NCBI RefSeq assembly: GCF_000226095.1
Contig: NC_016474.1
Span: 2,418,001-2,482,000 of the forward strand
DNA from: Thermothelomyces thermophilus ATCC 42464
Taxonomy: Eukaryota; Ascomycota; Sordariomycetes; Sordariales; Chaetomiaceae
Length of the DNA stretch: 64,000 nucleotides
Direction of reading: 5' to 3'
Of this stretch, positions 36,339-48,236 are shown piece after piece. Position numbers and translations under genes: made by a program. Under the pieces are notes generated by a model. The model was not told the DNA's origin, did no database searches, and worked only from the letters and a program-made list of their open reading frames with translations. The first letter of the stretch is position 1. Each line of letters starts with the position of its first letter.

Positions 36339-39300
36339 CTAAGCGCTCCCACCGGCGGCACCTCCCCTCCTCTTCGGGTTGCTCCGGCCAGCCCGCTTCT
36401 TGCCACCGGCAGAGCCGCCGGCACCGCCGGTTGGCTTCTTCTTCTTGTCCGTTCCCTCGATATACCGCACCAGCTCGTCAATAGTGCGGCTGTCCATTGA
36501 TGGGGGCGGTGTCGGCTTGCCGGCCAACTCGGTCGCCGCAGCGCCAGTTGCACCAGTCGCGCCTGCGCCAACGCTGACGCCGCGCGAGGCGAACCGGTAA
36601 CCCGCGCGAGCGCGGCGCGCCTGCAGATCCTTGGCCTGCTTGGCGATGGAGACGGCGTTGTGGGTGAGCTGCTCAAGCCAGTGCTCGGCCTCCTTGGTGT
36701 TCTTGTCGTCCGGGCCAAGGGCGGCACGGAAGATGGTGTAGCTCTCGCGCATGCGGTCGACGGCCGCCTTGGAGTCCTGGTCGAGGGCGAGTGCCTGGGC
36801 GAGCTGGAAGAGGAGCGTGGCCGAGTTGACAGACTGGCGGCCGAAGACCTTGTCGCAGACGCGCAGCGACTCCTCGAACCAGCGGCGGGACTCGTGATAA
36901 GCCTTGAGGCTCTGCAGCATCACCGCGTAGTTGTTGATGGTGGTGATGGTGTCCGGGTGGTCGGGGCCGTAGATGATCTTCCAGATGTCAAGCGCGTGCT
37001 TGGCATAGCCGAGGGCCAACTTGCTGTCGCCGCGCTGGTGCAGGAAGAGGCTGAGGTTGAGGTAGTTGAGCACCGTCTCGGCCGAGTCGAGGCCGACTGT
37101 CCGCTCGGCAACGATAGCGGCCTTTTTGGCCAACTCTACGGCAGCGTCCTTCTGGTCGAGCTGGAAGTACAGCTGCGAAAGTGTGTGGTACATCTGGGCG
37201 ACCTCGGGATGGACCAGGCCGTAGATCTGCTCGTGCAGAGACAGTGATTCGAGAAGAAGATCCTCTCCGAGCTTCCTCTGGTTCTGGTAGATGGAGAGGC
37301 GGCCGGCCTCCAGGGCCTCCTCGGCCAGAGCGCTGCGCGGGCACGAGTCCTTGATGATGGGTACTACGTTGACAAAGTCTTCGGGGCTGAAGGTGTGCGG
37401 CGCCACAACAGGCGACTGCGCGCTGGCCGGCGATCCATCGTGAGACTTCTTCTTGTTCTTCTTCTTGGGCGCTGGCTCGGCCTGGGCCTGGCCGTTGGTC
37501 TGCGGCGCAGGCTCGGGCTCGGCAGACTGGGTGAAGCGGAACTTCTTGAGCTGGATTTGAAGACCCAGCTTCAGAGCGATCTCACGCAGTAGTTGCACAT
37601 GCCTGATCTGGCTCCACCAATTCTCCGGCAACACGAACCTGAACCTGCGAGCCGTCTCTTTCTGGATCTGCTCTCTCAGGCTCTCCGGCGTAACCTTCTC
37701 GAAAGCGAGGTCGGCCTCGTCGAACAGATGGCGGTAAGACTCGTCGATGTCAGCCACCGGGTTGGGATTAAGCTCAGTGCCCAACAAGCAGTTGAGAAGG
37801 TGAGAGAAGCAAGAAGAGGTGAGAGGGAGAGGGAGAGTCTTGAGATACTTGGCCGCGACGTGCTTGAAAGACCTCGCCATCATCTCGCGCACGCAGACTT
37901 CACGGAAGCACTCCAGGCGAGTGCTGTCGCTGAGCGATGCGAGCTTGCCGAGATAGCGCAGGTTGATGCCGCGGCGGTGGAGGAGAGAGGTGAGCGACCG
38001 GCCGTCCATGGGAAAGCTGATGTCGGACTCGTTGAGGTCGCGGATGAGGGCGGGGATGACGGAATCGCGAAGAAAGGCGCAGGCGTCGCGAACCTCTTGC
38101 TCGTCTTTGGCCATCTGTTCCTTCTCCTCCTCCGTCTGAGGGTTCTGGCCGCTGAAAACGTCGGGGTTCAGGGCGAACTTGAAGTTGGACATGTCAATCC
38201 GATCAGTTTCTGGCTTTGCCTGCTCCTCCTCCTCCTTCTTCTCCTCATCCTTCTTTTCCTCATCCGTCTTCTCGCCCTCCTCCTTCTTGTCCTCGGCCTT
38301 CTCGGCAGCCTCGCCCTCTGGCTTCTCCTCTTTGGCCTGCGCGGTGGCATCTTGCTTCTTCAGAGCCGCGCGCTTTTGCAGCTCGGCAGCAACAAACTCG
38401 CGAGCCTTCTGCTTGCCCAGAGCCTCGACCAGCTCAGGGCGCAAGACCGTCATCCGGTGAGGGTACTCGGCGCCCTCGGGGCTGCTGTCCTCTAACCAGG
38501 CGATATCGAGTGGCGTGATGCGGTACAGATCCAGCACGTACTTGCGGCCGTCGGTGCCAAGAAGGCCCTTCATCTCCACGCTCGCCTCGAGGTCGAATCG
38601 CTTGTTGTCCTTATCCCACACGGCGTGCTTCCTGACGCGCAGAGCCTGGGCCAGCTTCGCGAAAGAAGGCGCGAAGCTCTCGTCGGCGGCGACGACGTCC
38701 TTGCCGTCGACGGCGCCATAGTGGATCTGGTTCTCACCAGGCTCGGGCTGCTTGAAGATGCCTGGGACAATGCTCTGGCCGACAATGCGCTTGCCCATGT
38801 AGTCAACAACGACCGTGCCGGGGGTGTACAGGCCGTCGATGTCGAGCTGGTTCACGAGCTTGACACCGTGCACGTCCTTTCCTGTCGCAACCCGGGCGGC
38901 CTCGTCACCGCCCTCGCTAGTGAAGGTGCCAACGCCGTCAGCGCCAAAGGAAAAGAAGACGTTGTTGTAGACGAAGATCTGGGCATCCCGGCCCTCGGTG
39001 GGGTTCAGCGGCGCAACCTCGCCGCGGGCAACCAGCACCGCGCCGCGAGCGGCAGCATCGTTGTAGTCGGCATACAGCTTAGCAAGCAGCCGTTCCCGGA
39101 AAACGCGATCCTGGATGGTGTCCTTGGGAAGCTCCTTGGCGGACTGGAACTCCTCGTTCCAGTCCCTCAGCGAGTCTGTATTCTCGGCACCGCCCAACAG
39201 GAAGGTCTCCTGAGACCTTGTCGGGTCCGAGATGTGAGCACACAGGGGCGAGGTCGCTGGAGGCACGATCCAAGGAGCCGAAGGCACCGTGTTGCCGATC

Positions 39301-40434
39301 TGGAACGTCGAGAGAGGTTCCTTGGTGCTTGTGAACTGCTGGAACTCGGCGAATGACTTGGTGAAGGACGGCGAGATCTTCCCGAGCAAAGTGAACAGCG
39401 AGTGAGCCGAGGCGCCCTTTGCGTCGGTTCGGGGCGTCGGGTTGAACTTGTCCTTGTTCGAGTTGTTGACGAAGAAACCCCCGACATGACCCGTGACGTG
39501 GAACTGCTCGCCCTCATTTGTGGTAATGGCAAGGTAAAGTAGATGGCCTTTTTGCCGCCATTGGGCGGGTGGCGGGTTCCACGGGGACAATGTGAGGAGC
39601 TTAACAGTCTTAGGCGCAGGCGGCGTCTCTTTCGGAAGGAGAACGGAAAGCTCAGGAGTCGAATTGAAATCGTAGGGCTGGACCTCCTTCTCGGCCTCCT
39701 CGGCGGCGGCGGCGACGACATCGTCGTGGATCGAAGCACCTGCCAGAATGCCCTGGGCAGTGTCGGTGCGGTCCCCGGCGGCGCCGATCAGCTCCCTGAT
39801 CCGGATGAAATGGATCCTAGCCTCCTTCTCTGTGTAGGGGTCCTCAACGACGTGCAGCTCGGAGCCGGGAGCGAGACCCTCGACATCCGCGACCTGGACA
39901 AAGTCGTTGATACGCTGCCCGTTGTGTTCGAGGTGGAAGCACGAATATTGCACGGCAACCGGGTGCTCGATGACGGACTGGCGGATCTCGTGGATTTGCT
40001 CGAGCGGAGATACCTGTGTCATGTGTTGTCAGAAGCGCCTTTTGGGACGGGCTAGCTCCAGGGTGTAGTTAACATACCGGCAGCTCGAGCGGCTTAGTGT
40101 CGTGGGGGAGGACGATCTTGACGAGGAAGGGGGCATCTGAGCAACAAGTCAGGGGGCAATGGCCAGCATAAAAAATGGGTGCCCTGAAGTTATGCAGACG
40201 CACCGTCGACCTGCTCGGCGCCGTCTTCTGCCGGCTGCGTTTGCTCCGGATTCTCGGCGGATGCGTCCTGCGCGGCAGGCCCCTCGAATTCCGGGTTATC
40301 TAAGAGCAAAGGAAAGAGGCTTGCGTTAGCTCGCAACGGCGGGCTGCGGGTGTTTGGGCAGAGAGGGATGTGCGGAGCAAGCAGATGCACATACTGGTCG
40401 GAGCGGCGGCGTTGCTAGACGGAGTATCGGCCAT
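36339..40434 (-). CDS. clu1: Clustered mitochondria protein CLU1/TIF31
   Basis: Exons 40434-40395, 40299-40204, 40136-40078 and 40013-36339 on the minus strand give 1,290 codons (1,289 aa), the usual length. The N terminus is short, acidic and low-complexity, followed by the N-terminal CLU domain (PFLVKIVLPHDTKPLELP, IHFIRIRELIGAAGDRT). Next comes the central Clu domain (DIDGLYTPGTVVVDYMGKR, RITPLDIAWLEDSSPEG), broken by a long Lys/Glu stretch at about residues 605-660. The mid-region contains MDGRSLTSLLHRRGIN and the C-terminal TPR array (AALGPDDKNTKEAEHWLEQL). The tail is basic and Gly-rich. Clu1 is a cytosolic RNA-binding protein that keeps mitochondria distributed and co-purifies with eIF3. 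The three tiny 5' exons were placed by consensus sites and phase. Confidence 0.95.
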
Positions 40435-41396
40435 CTTAAGTTCTTCTATATGTCCGGAAGTGATACTGCAGTATTGGGAGCAATGGTGAACCGATTAACA
40501 AGTATTACAGATCGAGGCCCAGCCAACGTGCAGACGTGCTCTCGAAGGAAAAGAAGTGAGTTGCGAGCAAGAGAGTGCCGAAATAAACGAACAAACGGTA
40601 GAAACGGCCCCAATTGGGAATTAGAGAAGGTCCAAATACGCTGCCGGGCACCGAGGTGGAAGTGGCTCACTCTGTAAGGTCGGGTTGAGTGTTGAATCGA
40701 GAATTCCCAAGGTTTTGCGGGCAACTTTTTTTTCTGGTCCGGCATGGCCCGGCCGGACGGGGAAAGACCGGCCCTGGCAGCCACGCTACGGGAAGCGACC
40801 CCTGTCAGGACTGACTCTTCGCTCGGCACGGAGGCACCAAAGAAAGGACTCATTTTCTCATAGCCGGCCATTCGGCGACTTCGCGATTCATGTTGGGTAA
40901 GAGTGCGACACGGTCAAAAATGGGTGAGAAACCTCACCTTTGAGCTTTGATTCGACCTATCTCGGTTTAGCGAACACAGCCAACTCTTTTACTTGGTTCT
41001 TCATCAGGTATCCGTACTTTGTTACTGTTACTCTCGGCATCAGCGGGGGAGCGAATCTTCAGTGAAGTGGGTCAAGGCCCGCCCCTCCGGATAGGTGACC
41101 AATGCGCGCACAGTGGTTTCCCTTTGTTGACAGTAATAAGCCATAGCCAATGAGAACGCACAGATCTCGAAGCGGAATTGGGTCAAACACATTTACTCGT
41201 ACACATTCAAAGCACGCGATCTGAATTAGGGACTCGCGGCCATTGAATGTAGTGTAGCATTTCCTTTGCTTCCTTCTTTCCTTTTGCTTTTTTTGGGGGG
41301 TTCTCTTGGTTTGGTGTCTTGTGTGTGTTTTTCTGCTTCTTGTTTGCCGTATCGTCCAACATTGATCCTGCCTCAGCTGCGAGAGCAGAGGCGCTC
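40435..41396. other. Divergent promoter region
   Basis: About 960 bases between clu1 (-) and the unrecognised gene starting at 41397 (+). It should carry both promoters. No specific site is called. Confidence 0.5.
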
Positions 41397-44288
41397 ATGG
41401 AGGACCAACAGTCGATTTACCCAGCATCGCCAAAGCATCGAAATACGACAAAGCAGAACACTAGCACCATCGCTTCAGAGCATACACAACCATGGACGGC
41501 TACGAGGTGTCACCGGCTCCTCCGGCCATTGCTGACCCACATCGCCGCCCTCAGGAAGGTCAAGGAGCGGAGGGACCTGGTCTGCAATTCAGCAGGCTCG
41601 GGCCAGAACGTCAAACCCCAGAGGCCCGTGTTGGGCAAGCGAAGCTATCCCGGTTCCGACTCAGACTACAGCGATAAGAAGAAGAAGACATGTCGCAAGT
41701 ATTCCAGGAGGGCAACTCGCCGGACTGCCACGAGCAACCAGTCATGTACCCCACAGCGGAACGTGCAGAGGCAGCGTCGCCAACCCAGCAACAAGGGCTC
41801 GCACGATGTGATCTTGCCTACCCCTTTTCTTCGTCGGGTCCGGAACCACCAGCTCTCTTCCCCAATCCGCGCCCCGTATGACGCTCTCGAGGGGGAAGAG
41901 CCGGCTCTGGCCAGCAGCCGATGCACTCACCCGGGGAGTGGCTGCAAGACGAAATGCGCCTTTGAGATGTCGCTGGCTGCTCTCCGGTCCACCATAGATG
42001 CCGAGAGACACAGTCTCTTTGAGTCCATCTTCAAGGCTTTCGATGCTCTGCTACGGGTCACGTCGCCTCGGAAGAACCAGGCAGCCCATCCCAAGTCCTT
42101 AATGGCTATGTGTCTTCGAAAGGTGCCTGCATACATAGCGGGGCTCGAAGAATGGGAGAGGCAGGAGTCCGAAGAGAATGGCACAAGGTTGGCGGTCCAG
42201 GGTGCGGGTGTGTCGTTCGAGATATACTCGGAGCTGGAATCCCTCGGCGCCGTCGACGGGTGGAGCAGTCTTTGCCTCCTCGTGCGGGCGCATGCGGTCC
42301 AGATCATCCAAGACGCCGCAGGGGAAGGGCTGCTAGAGGATTCAGTGACCGGTTTGCTTATACGGGTGTGCCTTGAATACATGCCGCCGACGGAATTTGA
42401 CGGACTCATCAGGGCCTTCGTTGTCCGCCCATATCCCAAGCCTTCCACGCCCGATGACGACCTCTTCACCTCCCCGGCCCACCAGCCGCTCAGAGTACTC
42501 GAGAGCTGCGACCCTTCTGGAACCTCGATCTTGCCAAGAGTTTTGGCTGAGCTCCTTGCCGGTGGCTTGCTACCAGCCGACTGGATCCTGAACAGGAGCT
42601 TCATCGCACTGTGGCCTTCGGCGGTGCGTCATGTCACGCATATGAAGCCTTGCCAGGACATCCTCGACTTCGCCATCACCACCCTCGAACTCCTCTGTGA
42701 ACTAGCTGCGCCCAGAAGGCCGCGCGGCGTGCCGCAGACACGTCTCCGGGGGAAGCCGCAAACCACACTCATCAGCGCGCTCGCAGCCCTCGGATCTGTG
42801 GTTCTTCTCAGCGAGGAAGGGCTCAATCAAACTTTTGGCGCCTCCTCCGACTTGCCGGTAACCTGCATCGCCACCCTCCGTCGCCGAATGAGCTACATTA
42901 CGACCGCATGTTCGGCCCGCCTCAAACCGCGCAAGACCCCGACCCGCAAACTTGGCACCTACCTCCTCGCCCTATGCTGCTTGCTCTCTCTTCCAGAACC
43001 AACATCCTCCTGCCCGGCAGCAGAGGGGTCCCTAGAAATATCCACAGCGGTGGTCGCCACGGCCTGGAAAGATAGCCAAACCTGCCATCGCAACGGTGGA
43101 AACAACAAGAGCAAGAACAACGCAGCCCTGATGCTCCAGTACGATGCGACCATTGCCCTCATAAGCGCCATGGCCCACCACTGCGGCCGCGGCAGCGCCG
43201 GCCTGTCGTCATCGCCGCACGCGTATCTGGACCGCTTTTGTGGCCGGCTCTCGGCCCTGCTGTCGCAGCAACAGCAGCAACAGCAGCACCAGGCATCGGC
43301 TACGGCAGCTAAGGCGGCGGTGAGCGGAATGCGCGTGGACGGGGCGTTCCGGCTTGCGGAACTCACGGGGGATCTGAGGGATCTGGAGGTTGCGGAGGGG
43401 CTGCTGAGGGAGAGGCAGCAGGAGCAGGAAGAGGAGCAGCAGGGCACAATAACGGATGCATGCGCTACTCCGGGAAGGAGGGGAGCTACTACAGGGAAGG
43501 GGAAAGGGGGGAAGGTGGCATCGTTCCTGGGGGTACGTTGGGACGAGGGAATCAGTGAGTGGGTTGCTGCTACGCCGGGAACGGAACCTCGCCGTCAGGT
43601 TCTTCGGGGGAAGAGTGGCAGGCGGTTGCGGTCTCAGGGCTTATCAGTGGGTGGGGATAGTGAGGACGAGGAAGATGCAACGACAGATCATGATGGTTCG
43701 GAAGCAGACGCCGAAACAGAGGGGATCGATGACGACGATTACCCCGAACCGCCGCCGCCGCTTTCAACAGGTGGTGATGGCGATAATGATGACGAGAAAA
43801 ACGACGACGAGAGCGGCGACGAGTCCGAATCTGGCTCGGAGACAGCGGACGAGGACGACGCGCTGTCGCCAAACACTGAGGCGTCACCTTCCGCGTCCGT
43901 TTCGGAGCCGAAAGAGCCACGCCCACTCTCGGACGAGACCAGCGCATCTACGGACCCCCACCCCGCAGGGGGCTCCCTCCTCGCCGTCCGCCCACGCCGG
44001 CTGCCGCGGCCCATCACCCGCGGGGGCGACGAGCTGGGGTTCGACACCAGCACCACCCGCAGAGAGGAGGCGCAGAACTGGCTCCGCAGCAAGAAGCCGG
44101 CGCGGTTTCGGCCCTCGCCGGTCAGCGACGCCGCCACGAAGAAGAGAGCGGCCAGGGCATCGATGGTGTACCTCCAGCCATCTCGTCTCGCGCCGACGGG
44201 GACTGCTAAGAGGAGGCGGACGTTGAGCGGGGCCTTTGTTGGATACGACGCCGCAGGGGACAGTGATGACGAGTTGAGTCTTCTCTAG
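41397..44288 (+). CDS. Unrecognised large protein with acidic C-terminal region
   Basis: Single exon, 963 aa from the ATG at 41397. An in-frame ATG at 41319 would add a hydrophobic, Phe/Cys-rich leader that looks like translated leader sequence. Residues about 40-60 form a helical block (CHRLLRPLLTHIAALRKVKE). Basic, Arg-rich nuclear-type segments follow (KRSYPGSDSDYSDKKKK). A mostly helical middle of about 450 residues includes VPAYIAGLEEWE, LLVRAHAVQIIQDA and LAELLAGGLLPADWIL. After it come a Gln run and a Glu/Asp-rich disordered stretch. The end is basic with conserved-looking blocks (REEAQNWLRSKKPARFRPS, SMVYLQPSRLAPTGTAKRR). The layout suggests a nuclear chromatin or repair factor, but I recognise no domain and assign no function. 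Confidence 0.8.
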   Translation: MEDQQSIYPASPKHRNTTKQNTSTIASEHTQPWTATRCHRLLRPLLTHIAALRKVKERRDLVCNSAGSGQNVKPQRPVLGKRSYPGSDSDYSDKKKKTCRKYSRRATRRTATSNQSCTPQRNVQRQRRQPSNKGSHDVILPTPFLRRVRNHQLSSPIRAPYDALEGEEPALASSRCTHPGSGCKTKCAFEMSLAALRSTIDAERHSLFESIFKAFDALLRVTSPRKNQAAHPKSLMAMCLRKVPAYIAGLEEWERQESEENGTRLAVQGAGVSFEIYSELESLGAVDGWSSLCLLVRAHAVQIIQDAAGEGLLEDSVTGLLIRVCLEYMPPTEFDGLIRAFVVRPYPKPSTPDDDLFTSPAHQPLRVLESCDPSGTSILPRVLAELLAGGLLPADWILNRSFIALWPSAVRHVTHMKPCQDILDFAITTLELLCELAAPRRPRGVPQTRLRGKPQTTLISALAALGSVVLLSEEGLNQTFGASSDLPVTCIATLRRRMSYITTACSARLKPRKTPTRKLGTYLLALCCLLSLPEPTSSCPAAEGSLEISTAVVATAWKDSQTCHRNGGNNKSKNNAALMLQYDATIALISAMAHHCGRGSAGLSSSPHAYLDRFCGRLSALLSQQQQQQQHQASATAAKAAVSGMRVDGAFRLAELTGDLRDLEVAEGLLRERQQEQEEEQQGTITDACATPGRRGATTGKGKGGKVASFLGVRWDEGISEWVAATPGTEPRRQVLRGKSGRRLRSQGLSVGGDSEDEEDATTDHDGSEADAETEGIDDDDYPEPPPPLSTGGDGDNDDEKNDDESGDESESGSETADEDDALSPNTEASPSASVSEPKEPRPLSDETSASTDPHPAGGSLLAVRPRRLPRPITRGGDELGFDTSTTRREEAQNWLRSKKPARFRPSPVSDAATKKRAARASMVYLQPSRLAPTGTAKRRRTLSGAFVGYDAAGDSDDELSLL

Positions 44289-47200
44289 GAATAAGTTACA
44301 GGCCCTATAGTGTCTACCTTTTGGCAGAGGCAGGCGGCTTCTATTGGTATTCACTACGGAACATGTGTTGAGCTATTGTCACGGGCGGTTTCACTTGTGG
44401 GATGATACCATGTAATTAGGGATTGGACGAGGGGTTTGTTGGGGCGTTTCGCAGCACGTTGATTACTGGGGAGAGCTATCGCTGGCTGAGATCACGTATG
44501 ACTCAGAAAGAAAGCACCCTTCCCCTTCGTCTCTTCCAAGGAGGAGGCGATGCGAAAATAGAAGCGTTTAGTGTTTGGTTCCTCCTCCAAGGAGAGCTAA
44601 GCGCGTACCAAATGGGCCCCGTGTTGTACATACGATGACAGCAGGATAGGTCGCAACGATGGTGGGATACCACTCAAGGCGCTCCGGACGAGTGGACAAC
44701 ACAACGACGAGGGGTTGGCGGGTAACTCATCTAGCGAAAAACACTTTATCGTGTGTGATTGCCGTCCTCTCGGGAGCACTGCGTAATGACTTGGGTGTAT
44801 GTCCGTACGGTACAGTACGTACGCGCGTTGGGCTGACGAGAACCGGGCTAAATGGTTGCGCTTCGAGACAGAGAAGGTCTGGATCATGGGCCGTCCCGCA
44901 CTCCACGAAGGTCTCGGGCGTTCCGAATGCAGCCTTTGGGTGTCTCTGATTGACGATATCATGGTTTCATAGTGGTGTGACTGGAGTCGACATCTTGGCA
45001 TGGTGGGACGGGATCTGAGACGGGCATCGAGCTGATCTCTCGCGTCGTCGGCTAGAGTTGCTTCAATCGCGGGAACGCTAACACAATTGCGTGCACTTGA
45101 CGGACGATACGTTCCTTGATCGTGGCGCCGTCCCCCACTCCCCCCCCCTTTCACCTACCGATCTCCCAATGATATCCCTGTCCTGTTATGTAGCTCGACG
45201 CGAGCGACAGGCGTATGATAGCAACCAAATAGCCTGGGGTTGGAAATTTCGAGGTGACGGGATGTGGAGGTATGGGGATGGGCAAATCTCGTTTGTGTCT
45301 TGAGGCCCTCTTCGTGCACCACTCTTGACTAGCTTCGTGCCTTTGTAAAAAAAAAAAAAAAAAAAGTCACGTCGACTCATTTGCAGTAAATTGTATAGTG
45401 ATTTGGCGTTTGTGTTATTGAACTGTCCTGGCCGCTTACGGCGAACGCCCCTCAGCGGCAAGGCTACCAGCAAAGGCAGCATGCGGAATCAGTGATGGTC
45501 CGTAACGCGGAATGTGGGCGGCATCCCGCCCGAGTCTATGCTCCTCAAACTGCTTCTTTTGACAATGGGAAGGACGCAAATCGTCGGGGGTGGGATTGGC
45601 CTTGGCGGAGCTTGTTTCAAGATGAACCGCTCGGAGAACCGCAGACACGCGAACTGCTGTTCGTCACCGTCTCCCTCTGGTATGTACAGTACACTACTAC
45701 AGTAGCCGCTGAGAACCCCCCAGTTGTGTTCGTCAGCTCTGAGGAGAAACATCAACCAGGATCTGGCCGGGAGATCTGCCCTCAGGTGCTGGATGCTGAT
45801 CGTGTCATGAGCGACGAAAAGAAGGAGAGAGCATGGGTTACCCTTCCACGCCGCCGTCAAAAGCCGTTGATGATCTGGCCATCTGCGTTATTTTGCCAAG
45901 GGAACAATACCAAGGATTGCAGTAGTATCCATACCGGTAATTTTTCTTGTGGCTACCAAGTATTCCGTACGACGCCTCAGCACAACATGAGCCGCACTGC
46001 TGTGCCGCCGGCTTGAATCGTCTTGAATGCTTGGGTGTGGGGAGGAGGGGCACAGACGTGCAGGCCGCTTGCCTGTGTCGAAAAGGTCTGGGCCTTGCAT
46101 TGGAGTGGCACTTGCCACGAGTCTGGTCGAGACTCGGGTCACCTACTACTATGTACTCGAGTTGTACTGTACATACGTAGCGAGGGACCTATGCGATATG
46201 GACAGTGTACGGAAACCCCCCCCCCCCCCGCCGGGACGAGGGAGGTGCGTAATATGCGGCTCTTGCTGCATGCCATTTCCGGCTTGTTGGGCGAGGAAGA
46301 AACCTTGGGAAGAGTAGCCGAGGTGGCATTGGTCTCCCTTGGCACACACCCGGTCCCAATCGAATTCCTGTCTGGAAGACCAAAACACCTTTTCCCCATG
46401 ATAGTTAGGAGGCTTCCGCCGTCGATGCTGCCTTGCGCCCGACAGTGCGCGCGCAAAAAAAAGACCGGCAGTGAGCATCAAGTGGCGAAATCTGTGGAAA
46501 TCCCATAGTTAAACCGGAATCGTCCGTAGAACGGCCGCGATTTGTGCGGATTGCCACCCCGCACGTGGGATGCTTCCTGCTTCGATTGGGCAGCCGCTGT
46601 GGAAGGACCTCGTAAGGCGATACTGGAGTTGAGGGTTTGACTGGCCAAGAAACGTTGCTTCTTCATGCAAAGATGTGCTGGAGGATTCTCATAACCCCTG
46701 GCTGGGCAACTTGTCCCCCTGCGCCCGAGCGTTTCAGGTTGGCCCAATCGAACGGAGCAAAGTAGGTTGTCGGATGCCAAGCGCCCAACCCGGCAATGCC
46801 TGCCGCGCTTTGTGTGGGAGGGCTTTTTGCCATTTTAGGAAACTACCGAAGATCCCCTGACGGCCACACGCCTCGCGCCCACCTTCCGTCTGGTTTTTTC
46901 GAGACTCTGCGGGAATGCTTGGGCCTAAGCGCCATTGACGGGCACAAGCAGCAAATCCTCAGACGGAAGGACAACTCGGATGAAGGTTTCGGGGGCCGTG
47001 ACGAAGAATTTTAAAACAAACCGCGCGTACGGGAGGAGTCTACGTACCATGACCCAAGATACGGGTACTCTGTAGTGGAGGTCATGGTAGGTATCTTACG
47101 TATATCTGCGCATTAATTAGTATCATCTTGAAGTGCTTTCCCACTTGTCAACGACCACCGGGGTGCTTTTTGTATGCCGTACCACTTTGAAAAGTCAAAT

Positions 47201-48236
47201 GTGGAGTTAGAACAGAAAAAAGCGTTTAACTCGATGGCAAAAAAAAGTTGGCTCGGCGAATCGATGGGGAAATCCGGGATGGTACCTCTATTAGCTTATA
47301 GCAGTATCCCTGCGTTTGTTTGTTTGTATGTACGGACTACTAGTAATTGAAGGTAGTTACGGCGAAATTCACACGCGATGGGGCAGATTAGTTACGGGAC
47401 CGGAGATGTGAATGGCGGGACTGGTACGGAAAGCAAGCCCGCTTGGCATGAAACTTTCCTCCCCTGATCTCTTGACACCAGGAGGGGTCGGTTAGATTGA
47501 TCCGCCCACTCATTTTCATTCGGACCTGATCCTTGGTTCAGATCATCCCTCCACCTGCCCACGAAATCGTTCTTCAGGGCCAGTTCCCTTCCTTGGCTGG
47601 TTAAATTTGTTTCTCAAAGTCTCTTGATTCTTCGAGCCACTCTCCTTTATTTTGCTTTGCTGTCACGAGCAGTTGCAGGCACTTCCATCGTTTAGTGACT
47701 GCGCTGCACCGGCCCTGACCACTTCACCCACAAAACCACATCACCATTTTTTTCACCCGCTTCTTCACAACTGGCCGCTGGACGCTGCCACCCCTTTTCA
47801 TTCTCTTCGTGGCTACCTCGGCATTTTAGGGAGCCGACAACACGTTCCCTCAACAATTACCAAGAGCAGTGACATGATCGGGTGAAGCCGACCGACCCGG
47901 ATTCCACTTGATAACGGCTGCTCGCCTCTGGTTTTCTGCGGAAACTTCTGTCGCACTCAAGAAGCATCGACAGAACAGAAGACAACAACAACAACAACTG
48001 CCCAGCTCCCGCAGCAGGACTCGGCGAGGACTGGGGACCATTTCGATCTTTTTATTTCGATTCTACAGCCCCGTTTTGAACGCTTGATTGCGTCGACAAC
48101 TTACAGCATCTCGCGAGAATATTGATATCTCGACGACCAGCCCACGACGGCACGACCCCGGCTTGATTCAGTTCTTAGCAGGACGGCCCCAGGAGAAGTG
48201 CATGCGGGAATCAGCAAGCGGGACTAACTGAACATC
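44289..48236. other. Gene-poor stretch of about 4 kb
   Basis: No conserved coding sequence is seen on either strand. Frames such as 44597-45154 (-) and 45492-46016 (+) have no domain. It holds an A run near 45348-45365, a C run near 46206-46220, and GTAC-rich short palindromes near 44810, 45680 and 46150. The last 800 bases (about 47450-48236) are pyrimidine-rich and probably form the promoter and long leader of the oxidoreductase at 48237. Confidence 0.5.

Noticed and set aside
44597-45154. 185-codon minus-strand frame in the gene-poor stretch
   Set aside because: Composition looks random (Arg/Ser/Pro), with no domain and no splice-consistent neighbour.
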